A stretch of 58,325 nucleotides of DNA, from NCBI GenBank assembly GCA_027484165.1, contig JAIXWH010000028.1, positions 1 to 58,325 on the forward strand. The letters run 5' to 3'. Below, one piece after another: positions 8,151-17,613 of this stretch; position 1 is the stretch's first letter, and every line of letters begins with the position of its first letter. The position numbers and the translations under genes were made by a program. Below the pieces are notes generated by a model, which saw nothing but the letters and a program-made list of their open reading frames with translations, was not told where the DNA came from and ran no database searches. This DNA comes from Chitinophagaceae bacterium (GTDB lineage: Bacteria; Bacteroidota; Bacteroidia; Chitinophagales; Chitinophagaceae).

Positions 8151-9197
8151 ATGATTTCTAAAAAAAATCCAAGCACTCACCAGTTAGCTTTTATTGGATC
8201 CCTCTCACTGTCATTACTTTTTACATTATTCACCATTTTTGTAAGCAGCAATTGGATTTTAATTCTATTTATCTTTCTGATTTCCATTATTGTCAGTTAT
8301 GCAACATTACTATACATCCTTAAGTTTTTCATTCAAAGACAAATCAAATTAATATACAAATTGATTTCTCAAACTAAAGCTTCAAAAAAAGAAGATTTTT
8401 ACGCCAAGAATCTTTTACCTCAAAAAACCCTAGATGATGTTGATAAGGATGTTCAGGAATGGGCCGAACATCACAAAAAGGAAATAGAAGTCCTTCAACA
8501 AAATGAAGTTTTCCGAAAAGAGTTTTTACAAAATCTAAGTCATGAATTAAAAACTCCAATTTTTTCTATTCAGGCATATGTTGAAACTCTGATTAATGGA
8601 GCCATAAACAATCCGGAAGTGAACCTTAAATTTTTAAACAATGCTTCCAGAAACATTGAAAGACTTGTAAATCTGGTGGATGATTTGGATGAGATCTCTA
8701 AACTTGAAAGTGGAGAGTTAAAAATCAATTATCACAGTTTTGTTATTCAGGATTTGGCAAAAGAAGTATTTGAATCACTCGATATTAAATCAAAAGAAAA
8801 AGATATTGTTTGTAGTATTAAAAATGGTTGCGAAAGTCCGTTATTTGTTCACGCAGATAAAGAAAAAATAAGACAAGTACTCACAAATATTATTGACAAT
8901 GCTATAAAATACGGCAAAACTAAAGGAAGTGTTGAAACTAGTTTTTATAAAGTTGAAGGAAAAAATATTTTAGTTGAAATCAGTGATGACGGATATGGAA
9001 TTGCCGAAGAACAGCGACTAAGGATTTTTGAAAGATTTTACAGAACAGATTCGGCAAGAAGCAGAAAAGTTGGTGGAAGCGGCCTCGGACTTGCTATTTG
9101 TAAACACATTATTGAAGCTCATCATCACAATATTCATGTTAGAAGTAAAGTTGATGTTGGAACTACTTTTGGCTTTTCCTTAGATGCCTCAAAATAA
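8151..9197 (+). CDS. Sensor histidine kinase (PhoR-like, two transmembrane helices)
   Basis: The 348 residues begin with two adjacent membrane helices (about 15-32 and 36-59) with almost no extracytoplasmic loop, so sensing is probably intramembrane or through partners. A coiled linker leads to the phosphoacceptor domain, His131 in NLSHELKTP, then an ATPase domain with the N box (NIIDNAIKYGK), DDGYGI and GGSGLGLAICK. It should phosphorylate the regulator encoded just upstream. The lack of an extracellular PAS or large loop resembles small PhoR-type kinases. A bidirectional terminator follows immediately. Confidence 0.92.
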   Translation: MISKKNPSTHQLAFIGSLSLSLLFTLFTIFVSSNWILILFIFLISIIVSYATLLYILKFFIQRQIKLIYKLISQTKASKKEDFYAKNLLPQKTLDDVDKDVQEWAEHHKKEIEVLQQNEVFRKEFLQNLSHELKTPIFSIQAYVETLINGAINNPEVNLKFLNNASRNIERLVNLVDDLDEISKLESGELKINYHSFVIQDLAKEVFESLDIKSKEKDIVCSIKNGCESPLFVHADKEKIRQVLTNIIDNAIKYGKTKGSVETSFYKVEGKNILVEISDDGYGIAEEQRLRIFERFYRTDSARSRKVGGSGLGLAICKHIIEAHHHNIHVRSKVDVGTTFGFSLDASK

Positions 9198-9224
9198 AAG
9201 ACCAGATTAATGCAATCTGGTCTT
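9198..9224. terminator. Bidirectional terminator between the kinase and ompA-like genes
   Basis: A perfect 11-bp stem (9198-9208 with 9214-9224) with a 5-base loop starts one base after the kinase stop. It separates two convergent genes. The flanking T tracts are modest on both sides, so efficiency is uncertain. Confidence 0.75.
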
Positions 9225-9246
9225 ATTAATTATTACCTTTTGAAAT

Positions 9247-11349
9247 TTAATTGCTGGAAATCACTTTAATTTCAACTCTTCTATTTTGTTTTCTACCTTT
9301 TGCAGTTTTATTTGATGCAATTGGCTTTCTTTCACCATGTCCTTTTGAAGATATTCTTTTTGAAGATATTCCCTTTGAAATCAAATATTTTCTTGATGAT
9401 TTAGCTCTGGCTTTAGATAATGTTAGATTATATTTAGCGCTACCGACATTATCCGTATGAGCCGACAATTCAATTTTAACAGCAACATTTTGTTTCATTA
9501 ATTTCACCACTTTATTGAGTTCCTTGTACGAAGTTTTCTTTAAACTTGATTTTGCGAAATCAAATAGAATGTTATTAACTGTAATGATATCTCCTTTTTC
9601 AACATCTTCTTTAATGGCTTGATTTATATCTATCGCTTTTGGTGAATCTGATTTATCTGTTTCATTTTTTTGTTTTCTATTTTTTCCTTCTGAATTATTA
9701 TTTTCAGATTCACTCTTTTGAGAATTTCCTTTTTCATCATTCAGTATTGATATCTCAGTATCTACTCCCTGTACTTTTTCTTTTCGGTTTTTCTCTTTTA
9801 ATTTCTCCGAATTGGATTTTGATTTGGCAGATTTATCAGAATCTGCTTTTTGATTTTTATTTTTTCCTTCTAAATTATTATTTTTAGATTTACTCTTTTG
9901 AGAATTTCCTTTTTCATCAGTCGGTATTGAAACCTGATTTTCTATTACATCTGATTTTTCGTTTTGACTTTTCCCTTTTATTTTCTCTGAATTGGACTTT
10001 GATTTAGCCGATATATCTTGTTCCTTCTTTTGTTTACCGCTTTTTTGAGATTTATTCTTTTTTTCTTCCTTAATTTTTGAATCTATAACATTACTATCTA
10101 AAACTTCAACCATTGAATTTTGTATAGCATTAAGAGAGTCTGTAATAGAAGAATCTGGAACTACCTTTTTTACAGGCTGGAGAAATATGTCATTATGCAT
10201 CTCTTGATATGGTGCTAATTTGCTTAAATCAACAGTTTGAGTAAATAATTCAAAACCTTCTCCCTTTGCAGTAATGATATATTTGTTTCCATATGGCAGA
10301 ATCGTTTTGAAAATCTCGTTTTCAATTTTAAGTGGTATCAAATTATTGCTTCCCTCAATTTCTGTTGTGATTTCTACATTTGAAATCAATTGATTATTGT
10401 CAGCATTATAAACCTTGCCTTGTAAAAGAGCAACTGCTTTTGGTTTTTGGTTTTCAGAAAGTTTTATTTTGCAAATATCAATTTCTCCAATAGAATTTCT
10501 ACTCGTTGCCAAATATCCATATTCTGCTTTTGCATCCAAAGTAAAATAAGCTTCCCAATTGTCAGAATTAACAGAATCTCCAACATTTACAGGAGTTGTC
10601 CAATGCAACCATGTATCGTCTAATTTTTTGGTCATCCATATATCATATCCACCATAACCGCCAGGTCTGTCACTTGAAAAATACATGGTAACTCCGTCTG
10701 CAGCCATATATGGAGCTATCTCATCATAATCGTCAATACTGATACTGTCTGAAATGATTTTTTGAGGAAATGACCACTCGTTTTCATTTTGCTGCTGACT
10801 AACATATAGATCGTTTAACCAGCTATTTTTTTCTTGAGACAGATACAATAACAATGTTTTACCATCATTGGTTAAAAAAGCTCCGTCGTATTCATCTACA
10901 GAAAGAGTATTATAACCTTTAATTTTAAGTGATTCTGGTTGAGACCACCCGTTCTCTGTTTTTTTGCAAAAAGAAAATCCTCTGCCTATGTATTTACCAT
11001 TACTATAAGATCCTCTGATTAAAATTTGGGATCCGTCTGTTGAGGACCAAAATACAGCATTGTGACTTTTTGAGCGATTGATAGGCTCGGAGCATTTTTT
11101 GGCTTGAGCCCATGTTCCATCATCATTCATTGATGAAAACCAAACTTCTTGCTTATTGATGGATTTTTTCTTTCCCTTTTTTGATTTGCTTTGTTCAACA
11201 ACAAAATATAATATTTTTCCGTCGGCAGATAAAGTAGGCCTTATTTCCGAATTTGTTGAATTAATTGTAGAACCTAAATTCTCAAGTTTTGATTGAGAAA
11301 AAGATATCTTAAATAAAAAAAGTGATAGAATTAAAGTGATTTTTTTCAT
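9247..11349 (-). CDS. PD40-repeat/OmpA-family outer-membrane protein (PorE-like, linked to PorP/SprF)
   Basis: I place the start at 11349: it gives a clean signal peptide (KKITLILSLFLFKISFSQ), whereas a longer in-frame start would overlap the upstream gene and give no signal. The 700 residues run: signal peptide, PD40/WD40-like beta-propeller repeats (LSADGKILYF, MAADGVTMYFSSDRPGG), a carboxypeptidase-regulatory-like sandwich, a long Lys/Ser/Asn/Glu-rich linker, and a C-terminal OmpA peptidoglycan-binding domain (LSAHTDNVGS...GERKPIA). The linker carries a 60-residue tandem duplication. PorP/SprF plus this architecture is a recurrent pair in type IX secretion and gliding systems, anchoring an outer-membrane complex to the wall. 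Confidence 0.88.
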   Translation of the reverse strand: MKKITLILSLFLFKISFSQSKLENLGSTINSTNSEIRPTLSADGKILYFVVEQSKSKKGKKKSINKQEVWFSSMNDDGTWAQAKKCSEPINRSKSHNAVFWSSTDGSQILIRGSYSNGKYIGRGFSFCKKTENGWSQPESLKIKGYNTLSVDEYDGAFLTNDGKTLLLYLSQEKNSWLNDLYVSQQQNENEWSFPQKIISDSISIDDYDEIAPYMAADGVTMYFSSDRPGGYGGYDIWMTKKLDDTWLHWTTPVNVGDSVNSDNWEAYFTLDAKAEYGYLATSRNSIGEIDICKIKLSENQKPKAVALLQGKVYNADNNQLISNVEITTEIEGSNNLIPLKIENEIFKTILPYGNKYIITAKGEGFELFTQTVDLSKLAPYQEMHNDIFLQPVKKVVPDSSITDSLNAIQNSMVEVLDSNVIDSKIKEEKKNKSQKSGKQKKEQDISAKSKSNSEKIKGKSQNEKSDVIENQVSIPTDEKGNSQKSKSKNNNLEGKNKNQKADSDKSAKSKSNSEKLKEKNRKEKVQGVDTEISILNDEKGNSQKSESENNNSEGKNRKQKNETDKSDSPKAIDINQAIKEDVEKGDIITVNNILFDFAKSSLKKTSYKELNKVVKLMKQNVAVKIELSAHTDNVGSAKYNLTLSKARAKSSRKYLISKGISSKRISSKGHGERKPIASNKTAKGRKQNRRVEIKVISSN
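9652..10011 (-). repeat. Two tandem 180-bp coding repeats in the OmpA-protein linker
   Basis: Residue-level repeat units of exactly 60 codons lie at 9832-10011 (first in the protein) and 9652-9831. Both start with SAKSKSNSEK, carry DEKGNSQKS in the middle and end in DK. They differ by scattered substitutions, so the duplication is not brand new. Confidence 0.85.
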
Positions 11350-11386
11350 TGGTAAGAGATTTGTATTCGGATTGATGTATATGATT

Positions 11387-12562
11387 TTACCAGAAATTAA
11401 TTTTTTTATAGAAATTAGTTCCTCTTGTAGTATTTCTACCATAAGATAATACCAAACCAATTTCGTTTCTTTGAGCAGAATAGGCTCTGTAAATTTTTGA
11501 ATTGATTGGCATTTCATATGAATATCTCAAATCAACATACTTTCCAATATTTAAATTAAAGTAAGGCATTAATGTTCTAAATGATCTCGAATTAAATCCG
11601 AAATTTAAATTAACATTAGATTTTGGATTGATTTTGTAAAATTCAACTCCTGCCCAAAAAGCATCAAATGGCGCATCCCACTCAGTTGAATCACTAGTGT
11701 GATCAGATTTACTTCTATAATACAATCCTTCTTTCCAGTAAACGTTCTTTTGAACAAGCCCCCATTTATTATTCAATTTCAATCTCAAATTCGAATAAGC
11801 AGACACTCTATGTCTTAATTTGGATTGGTCTTTGTCATTATAGAGGTCAAAAACTGGATAGAATAAATGGGATAATGAAACACCCATTTCAAATAATATT
11901 GGTTCAGTATTCATTCCATAATACGCCCCTATATTTACATCTGTGTAGGACTTATTGCCTTTTAATAAAGAATCTGATTTATTTAAATTTGGTCTGTTCG
12001 GAAAACCACCACCTGAAATTTCTCTATCGTATTGCGTACCTTTTGATCTGTCTAACTTACCAGATGCATTGGTCACTTGAAGGCCAAAACCATAAAATTT
12101 ATTGCTTTTATTGTAAAAGTGACGAGCAACTGAAAAAGATATAAAACTAGCTTCGATTGGTGATTTTGGAGCACCATAATGATAATAGTTCATACCGATA
12201 CCCCAATAACCATTTTGCTTTTTGCTTTTTAATGATTCATCTTTTGCTGCTTCTTTATTAGTTGGTGCAGTACTATTTTTTTTAGCTGTAGCATCATCTC
12301 CACTTGTTCTGTATTTTCCAAATTTCATATCAAACGAAATAGCCTGATGTTGAGTTTCAGCATAACCATTTTTAGGATTGTCTGAGGTATACCATCCAAA
12401 CAAATTACTCATCCTTGCTTTCCCATCAAATCTTCCTGTTAAACTTGGATTTAATTGAGTTGCAATGGTGCCAATTTGAGAAAATCTTGCATTTTGTGCA
12501 TATATAACAAAATTAGATGTGATAACTAAAATTGCTACTAAACAACACTTTTTAAAATTCAT
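11387..12562 (-). CDS. Type IX secretion/gliding membrane protein, PorP/SprF family
   Basis: A 391-residue protein with a signal peptide (about 1-22, ending VIYAQ) followed by NARFSQIGTIATQLNPSLTG, a PorP/SprF-type opening, then alternating beta strands of an outer-membrane barrel. Members interact with PorK/N-type complexes or with SprB-like adhesins, and occur as many paralogues, each usually next to its cargo gene. Here the neighbour is a PD40-OmpA protein 37 bases downstream rather than a giant adhesin. The gene lies 43 bases after the polysaccharide dehydratase gene with no terminator seen, so read-through from the glycan cluster is possible. Confidence 0.85.
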   Translation of the reverse strand: MNFKKCCLVAILVITSNFVIYAQNARFSQIGTIATQLNPSLTGRFDGKARMSNLFGWYTSDNPKNGYAETQHQAISFDMKFGKYRTSGDDATAKKNSTAPTNKEAAKDESLKSKKQNGYWGIGMNYYHYGAPKSPIEASFISFSVARHFYNKSNKFYGFGLQVTNASGKLDRSKGTQYDREISGGGFPNRPNLNKSDSLLKGNKSYTDVNIGAYYGMNTEPILFEMGVSLSHLFYPVFDLYNDKDQSKLRHRVSAYSNLRLKLNNKWGLVQKNVYWKEGLYYRSKSDHTSDSTEWDAPFDAFWAGVEFYKINPKSNVNLNFGFNSRSFRTLMPYFNLNIGKYVDLRYSYEMPINSKIYRAYSAQRNEIGLVLSYGRNTTRGTNFYKKINFW

Positions 12563-12605
12563 AGTATAAGTTTTATTCTGATTTTTATAAATTGTTTATA
12601 TCATT

Positions 12606-14483
12606 TTATGATTTTTCTAGAACTAGATTTTCTTTAGTGCATTTATACTCTGGCAACAGCTTTTTTATAGTTTGTTTAAATAACTCTGGATCGTAATGAT
12701 TTTCTAATCTTTTTAAGCTTAAAATAATTTCCTCAACTTCATAGTTATCACGGATTCTTTCTTTGCTAATCAATATTTTCTCGTGATGTGTTTCTTGCAA
12801 TTTTTCATTTAATGAAAAAACTTCTTCATATAATTTTTCACCCGGACGTTCTCCAACAAATTCAATTTTGATTTGTTCATCTGGAACATAGCCCGCTAAT
12901 TTGATCATATTTCTTGCCAAATCTACGATTTTTATCGGTTTACCCATATCAAATACATAAATTTCTCCCCCATTGGCCATTACAGAGGCTTCCAATACCA
13001 GCTGACAAGCTTCTGAAATAGTCATAAAATAACGGACCATTTCGGGATGCGTAACGGTTACTGGACCTCCGTATTCTATTTGTTTTTTAAATAAAGGAAC
13101 AACAGAACCATTTGAACCAAGCACATTTCCAAATCTGGTAACAACAAAACTTGTTTTGTTTTGATTGGAAGACTGACCCTGAACAATGATTTCTGAAAGT
13201 CGTTTGGTTGCACCCATTATACTGGTTGGGTTAACTGCCTTATCTGAAGAAATGAAAACAAATTTTTCAGTATTAAAACGAATGGCCAATTGAACAAGAT
13301 TTACGGTGCCGAAAATGTTAGTTTGTACAGCCTCCCAAGGATATTGCTCCATCATTGGCACATGCTTATATGCAGCAGCATGATATAGAAATTCGGGAGA
13401 AAATTTATTAAACACTTCTTCCAGTATTTGATGATTTCTTATATCAGCAAGAATAAAATGGTAATGGATTGATGGGTATTTTAATTTTAATTCTTGCTCT
13501 AAATCATATAACGCACTTTCAGAAAAATCCAAACACAAAATTTTATTTGCTTGATGTTCTGATAACTTGCGCACAATTTCACTTCCTATAGAACCCGCAG
13601 CTCCGGTAACTAGTACGCATTTTGTTTTTACCATATTTGAAACGTGTTCGTCATACAGTTCAATTGGAGTTCTGTTCATCAAGTCATTTATATCAATTGA
13701 AGACAATTTATTTAAATTGAAGCCATTACCAATTAGCGCTTCAATTGAAACAATTTCCTTCAGCTTTACTTTTAAAGCTAAGATAGATTCTAAAAATTGA
13801 GATTTTCTAGATGCAGTAATTGCCTTGTTGGCTATAATAATATCCGTTACTTTTTCTTTGATTATAAATTGCTCTAAATTTTTTGTTGCACTGATTACTT
13901 TTATACCACCGATATATCTGTCTATTTTATTTTTATCATCATCAATAAATGCAATCAATTTATACTCGTTATGATAATGTGTATTGATAGATTTTTTTAA
14001 AAAAACTCCCAATTCTCCTGCTCCATATATAATCAATCTTTTTTGCTCTCCAAACACTTTAGATTTTTTGTAATAGAAATACAAATAGTTTATAATTATT
14101 CTGCTCCCGATAATATAAAAAGAGGTAAAAAGAAAACTGATAAAGAAAATATCAATTTTTAGCTGATGCTTTTTGGGAAAGAATAATCCAGAAGTAACAC
14201 TTGCAAAGTGAATTAAAAAAAGGATGAAGATTAAATTCAAGTAGTCTTTACTATTGAAAAAACGGATAACTTTTTTATTAATCCTAAAAACATACCAGAA
14301 AATTATACCAAATATCATTTGCACACATAAACGATAGGTGATTGTATGAATAGGAAAATCATCAATCGATAATAATCTGAAATAACAAAATAAAGAAGAT
14401 AATAAACCAAAGGCAATCATTAGCTGATCCCCAATCAATACAAGTTGCGATGGCCTTACAAATATTTTTTTTGATGGATTCAA
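12606..14483 (-). CDS. Membrane-bound nucleotide-sugar 4,6-dehydratase (CapD/PglF/WbpM family)
   Basis: The 625 residues hold about four N-terminal membrane helices, a CoA-binding-like Rossmann domain (LIIYGAGELG) and a second SDR-type Rossmann domain with VTGAAGSIGSEI. The catalytic stretch SSDKAVNPTSIMGATKR is the form used by the PglF/WbpM/CapD group, where SDK replaces the usual SYK. These enzymes convert UDP-GlcNAc to a 4-keto-6-deoxy sugar. The gene overlaps the upstream aminotransferase by 4 bases (ATGA), matching the next reaction step in making UDP-bacillosamine-like sugars. Confidence 0.9.
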   Translation of the reverse strand: MNPSKKIFVRPSQLVLIGDQLMIAFGLLSSLFCYFRLLSIDDFPIHTITYRLCVQMIFGIIFWYVFRINKKVIRFFNSKDYLNLIFILFLIHFASVTSGLFFPKKHQLKIDIFFISFLFTSFYIIGSRIIINYLYFYYKKSKVFGEQKRLIIYGAGELGVFLKKSINTHYHNEYKLIAFIDDDKNKIDRYIGGIKVISATKNLEQFIIKEKVTDIIIANKAITASRKSQFLESILALKVKLKEIVSIEALIGNGFNLNKLSSIDINDLMNRTPIELYDEHVSNMVKTKCVLVTGAAGSIGSEIVRKLSEHQANKILCLDFSESALYDLEQELKLKYPSIHYHFILADIRNHQILEEVFNKFSPEFLYHAAAYKHVPMMEQYPWEAVQTNIFGTVNLVQLAIRFNTEKFVFISSDKAVNPTSIMGATKRLSEIIVQGQSSNQNKTSFVVTRFGNVLGSNGSVVPLFKKQIEYGGPVTVTHPEMVRYFMTISEACQLVLEASVMANGGEIYVFDMGKPIKIVDLARNMIKLAGYVPDEQIKIEFVGERPGEKLYEEVFSLNEKLQETHHEKILISKERIRDNYEVEEIILSLKRLENHYDPELFKQTIKKLLPEYKCTKENLVLEKS

Positions 14484-15607
14484 TTTAAAAAATTCTTTAT
14501 CTCTTTAATTACAATGTTTTGAGTCTCTACAGTCATGTTTGATCCACTCGGTAAACACAATCCTTCAGCATATAACCGATCAGAAACACCATTTAAATAT
14601 GACTTACAGTTTTTAAAAACAGGTTGCTGATGAAGGGGTTTCCAAAGTGCTCTCGACTCTATATTTAATTTTTCCAAATGCAACCTTAACAACTCATTTT
14701 TACCTTCACCATGAACACTTTTGTCAAACAGTACAGTGGTTAACCATCTATTTGAAAAGAAGTTCTCAGGTTCTGATAAAAAAGAAATTCCATCGATTAA
14801 CTCAAGCTCTTCTCTGTATCTTTCATGTATTTCTCTTCTTTTTGAAATTCTATAAGGAAGCACCTCCATTTGACCTCTTCCAATTCCAGCACATATATTA
14901 CTCATTCTGTAGTTGTATCCAATATCCTTATGCAAATAATACGGAGCTGGTTCTTTTGCCTGAGCAGAAAGATGTCTTACTTTTGAAATGATGTTTTCAT
15001 CATCACTCAATAATGCACCTCCCCCACTTGTTGTGATAATTTTATTTCCATTAAAACTCAAAATTCCAACGCTTCCAAAACTACCACATTGTTTATTTTT
15101 ATTGCTGCTACCAAGTGCTTCTGCAGCATCCTCTATAACTGGTATGTTATAATGATTTGCAATTCGCATAATTTCATCCATATCTGCAGGCATTCCATAA
15201 AGATGAACTACAATAATTGCCGCAGGCTTTTTCCCTGTAGTCATTAAATCCATAATTGCTTTTTCCAAAAGCTTTGGATCCATATTCCATGTGTATGATT
15301 CACTATCTATAAAAACAGGTTCAGCATGAACATAATTAATAGGAAAAGCGGTAGCTGCAAAGGTGAAACTTTGACAAAGAACTATATCAGTATCTTGAAT
15401 ACCCAAAGACAAAAGTGCTAAATGTATTGCAGCAGTACCAGAACATAAAGAAACAGCACCTTTGATACCAACATAATCAACTAATTGATTTTCAAAAGCA
15501 TCCACATTGGGCCCTAATGGCGCAACCCAATTTGAATCAAAAGCCTGTGCAACAAATTCTTTTTCTTTCTCACCCATATGGGGAGAAGAGAGCCAAACTC
15601 TACTCAA
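14480..15607 (-). CDS. DegT/DnrJ/EryC1/StrS sugar aminotransferase (PglE-like), TTG start
   Basis: A PLP aminotransferase of 375 residues; the Schiff-base lysine is Lys189 in LSFNGNKIITT. It probably aminates the 4-keto sugar made by the overlapping dehydratase. The start codon is TTG at 15607: family proteins open with WLSSPHMG, which would be lost if the first ATG (15577) were used, and no ATG lies further upstream in frame. It follows a 221-base gap after the sugar transferase gene, so it may have its own promoter. PglE versus another StrS enzyme is not certain. Confidence 0.88.
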   Translation of the reverse strand: MSRVWLSSPHMGEKEKEFVAQAFDSNWVAPLGPNVDAFENQLVDYVGIKGAVSLCSGTAAIHLALLSLGIQDTDIVLCQSFTFAATAFPINYVHAEPVFIDSESYTWNMDPKLLEKAIMDLMTTGKKPAAIIVVHLYGMPADMDEIMRIANHYNIPVIEDAAEALGSSNKNKQCGSFGSVGILSFNGNKIITTSGGGALLSDDENIISKVRHLSAQAKEPAPYYLHKDIGYNYRMSNICAGIGRGQMEVLPYRISKRREIHERYREELELIDGISFLSEPENFFSNRWLTTVLFDKSVHGEGKNELLRLHLEKLNIESRALWKPLHQQPVFKNCKSYLNGVSDRLYAEGLCLPSGSNMTVETQNIVIKEIKNFLN

Positions 15608-15828
15608 TACAATTTTTATTAATTTTTTATAATTGGAGTTTACTAAAGGGTGGAAAAAACGAGTATGAAGTTACGTTTTTTTTTGGTATAATTTATTATG
15701 AAATCGTTAACAGCAAAAAATAAGTACAATTACTTAATACAGTAAAAAACAGGATCGATTTAATTAAATATTTTTATATGTAAAATTTATTTCAGTTTAA
15801 AAAATAAAAACAGTAATCGAGTTGAATT
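15608..15828. other. 221-base AT-rich gap inside the polysaccharide cluster
   Basis: No ORF, hairpin with T-run or TAnnTTTG box on the minus strand was found. It divides the cluster into an upstream block (wza-like to sugar transferase) and a downstream block (aminotransferase to dehydratase). Confidence 0.4.
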
Positions 15829-16440
15829 TTAAACTCTGTTCAACGGCTTCATTGTTGCTTCACCATACTGGCTAATTCCCTCCTTTTTCATTACTTTTTT
15901 TATTGTGAGGATTATGATTTTAAAATCCAAAAGAAAACTGATATTGTTTACATACCATACGTCCAAAATAAATTTTTCATCCCATGAAATAGCATTTCTG
16001 CCATTCACTTGAGCCCAACCTGTTATGCCTGGCTTTATCGAATGTCTTTTTCTTTCCTCAAATGTATACATGGGAAGATATTCAACCAATAATGGCCTGG
16101 GGCCAATTAAACTCATATCTCCTTTAATAACATTCCAGAATTGTGGAATTTCATCCAAAGAGGTTTTTCTTAAAAATTTACCTAACACTGTTAACCTTTT
16201 TTCATCTGATAACAATTCCCCATTTTCATTTCTAGCATCCGTCATGCTTTTCAATTTAAAAAGATTGAAAACTTTCTCTCTATACCCAACTCTTTTTTGA
16301 GAAAAAAAGAAAGTTTTGTACCCACACAAAAACATGATGATGATAATTAAAATTAATACCGGAGTCAGAAATATTAATGCAATAGATGCAAATAAAACAT
16401 CAAAGAATCTCTTAAAAAGCTTATAAGTGCTATATTTCAT
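15829..16440 (-). CDS. Polyprenyl-phosphate sugar-phosphate transferase (PglC-like, initiating enzyme)
   Basis: 203 residues with one N-terminal hydrophobic helix (about 14-39) and the bacterial sugar transferase domain. The catalytic Asp96-Glu97 pair lies in KTSLDEIPQFWNV, followed by GDMSLIGPRPLL and the KPGITGWAQVNGRN segment. The short, single-helix form corresponds to PglC-type enzymes that move a phospho-sugar from UDP to undecaprenyl phosphate and so start glycan assembly. With the PglE- and PglF-like genes next door, the first sugar is likely a bacillosamine-type diamino sugar (inference). Confidence 0.92.
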   Translation of the reverse strand: MKYSTYKLFKRFFDVLFASIALIFLTPVLILIIIIMFLCGYKTFFFSQKRVGYREKVFNLFKLKSMTDARNENGELLSDEKRLTVLGKFLRKTSLDEIPQFWNVIKGDMSLIGPRPLLVEYLPMYTFEERKRHSIKPGITGWAQVNGRNAISWDEKFILDVWYVNNISFLLDFKIIILTIKKVMKKEGISQYGEATMKPLNRV

Positions 16441-16482
16441 CCGATAACTTTTCTTTCAAAATGAATGTAAACAGATACTAAT

Positions 16483-17610
16483 TTACATGAGGTTTGACCT
16501 GATTGAAACTGCTTTACAATATAATAAAAATAAAAAAGGCATGAATTGCGACTTTTGTCTCAACGCAATTCCTAAATTACCACTTACTTGTGCCAAAATG
16601 AACGAACCCAGTATAAATATGAAAATTCCAATTCTAAAAAATCCATTCCATTTAGACCAATGGATAATTAAATATCTGATTACAATAATTGCCATGAATA
16701 AACATATAGCATTTTCAAAGGATGCAATTAATCCAAGTATACCTAACCCATCAAAAAATAAAGGACGAAACCAGAAGGTAAATAATTTATAGAAAATATT
16801 ATAGTTGTTTATATCGATTCCCGAGTCTGATGTTCCCAATTGAGACGCCCTATGATTTAAAACTGAAGAGGATGTAATATCGAATGAATCGACATCGGTA
16901 AACTGTAATACACTGTCTGATAAATAAAAGAAAATAAAAGATGCGACAATTAGAATCAACCATTTAAAAAAAGGTTTAATACCAATATTAGTCAAAAATA
17001 GCCCTATGATTATTGCAGTAATTAATGCCAAAAAAATATGAGGTCTTATCATATAAATGATAAATGCACCAAACAAACAAGCTAATAACCTTTTATTAAT
17101 TCTACTTAATCCAAAAACAAACATACCAATTCCTAAAAAAATGAAACTTCCTTTTCCTAATGATGAAGTCCAAAAATGTAAATTTGGTAATAATAAAACC
17201 AATTCTACAATAGTTAGATTATAAATAAAAGGACGGGATGGCATGTTTTCTTTTATGGCAATATAAAAAAGCAATATCCCCAAATACCCAAAAAAGGAGA
17301 ACAATATCATCATTGAATAATATGATAAATTAAGAATGTTGATAAATGGCCAAGAGACAAAGCCAATAAATTTTGTTCCTGTTTCATATAAACTTAGCCA
17401 AGATCCTGCTTCAGATGTTCTTAAAAAATAACTTACTGAATCACTTCTCGCTGAAAGTGTATACAGAAGATAACCGATAGAAATTAAAAAATGAAAGAAA
17501 AATAAACCCCAGAGATATTCTTGAGAACTTACACTAAAGTTTTGAGACACATATTTGACCAAGTATGAGTTGATCAGTAATAGCAATAATATGATGACGA
17601 TGATATCCAT
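16483..17610 (-). CDS. Multi-spanning membrane protein, probable polysaccharide polymerase (Wzy/EpsG-like)
   Basis: 375 residues with about ten to eleven hydrophobic segments and a larger loop around 245-285 containing SSSVLNHRASQLG. Wzy-type polymerases have weak sequence conservation, so the call rests on topology, size and position between the initiating transferase and other assembly genes. An alternative is a flippase, but it lacks the 12-14 helix length of Wzx. It starts 3 bases after the GNAT gene, so the two are translationally close. Confidence 0.65.
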   Translation of the reverse strand: MDIIVIILLLLLINSYLVKYVSQNFSVSSQEYLWGLFFFHFLISIGYLLYTLSARSDSVSYFLRTSEAGSWLSLYETGTKFIGFVSWPFINILNLSYYSMMILFSFFGYLGILLFYIAIKENMPSRPFIYNLTIVELVLLLPNLHFWTSSLGKGSFIFLGIGMFVFGLSRINKRLLACLFGAFIIYMIRPHIFLALITAIIIGLFLTNIGIKPFFKWLILIVASFIFFYLSDSVLQFTDVDSFDITSSSVLNHRASQLGTSDSGIDINNYNIFYKLFTFWFRPLFFDGLGILGLIASFENAICLFMAIIVIRYLIIHWSKWNGFFRIGIFIFILGSFILAQVSGNLGIALRQKSQFMPFLFLLYCKAVSIRSNLM

Positions 17611-17613
17611 TCT

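Noticed and set aside
11350-11517. N-terminal extension of the OmpA-family protein
   Set aside because: It would overlap the PorP/SprF gene by about 130 bases and displace the signal peptide.
12563-12605. Terminator between the dehydratase and PorP/SprF genes
   Set aside because: No stem of more than a few bases was found in this AT-rich gap.
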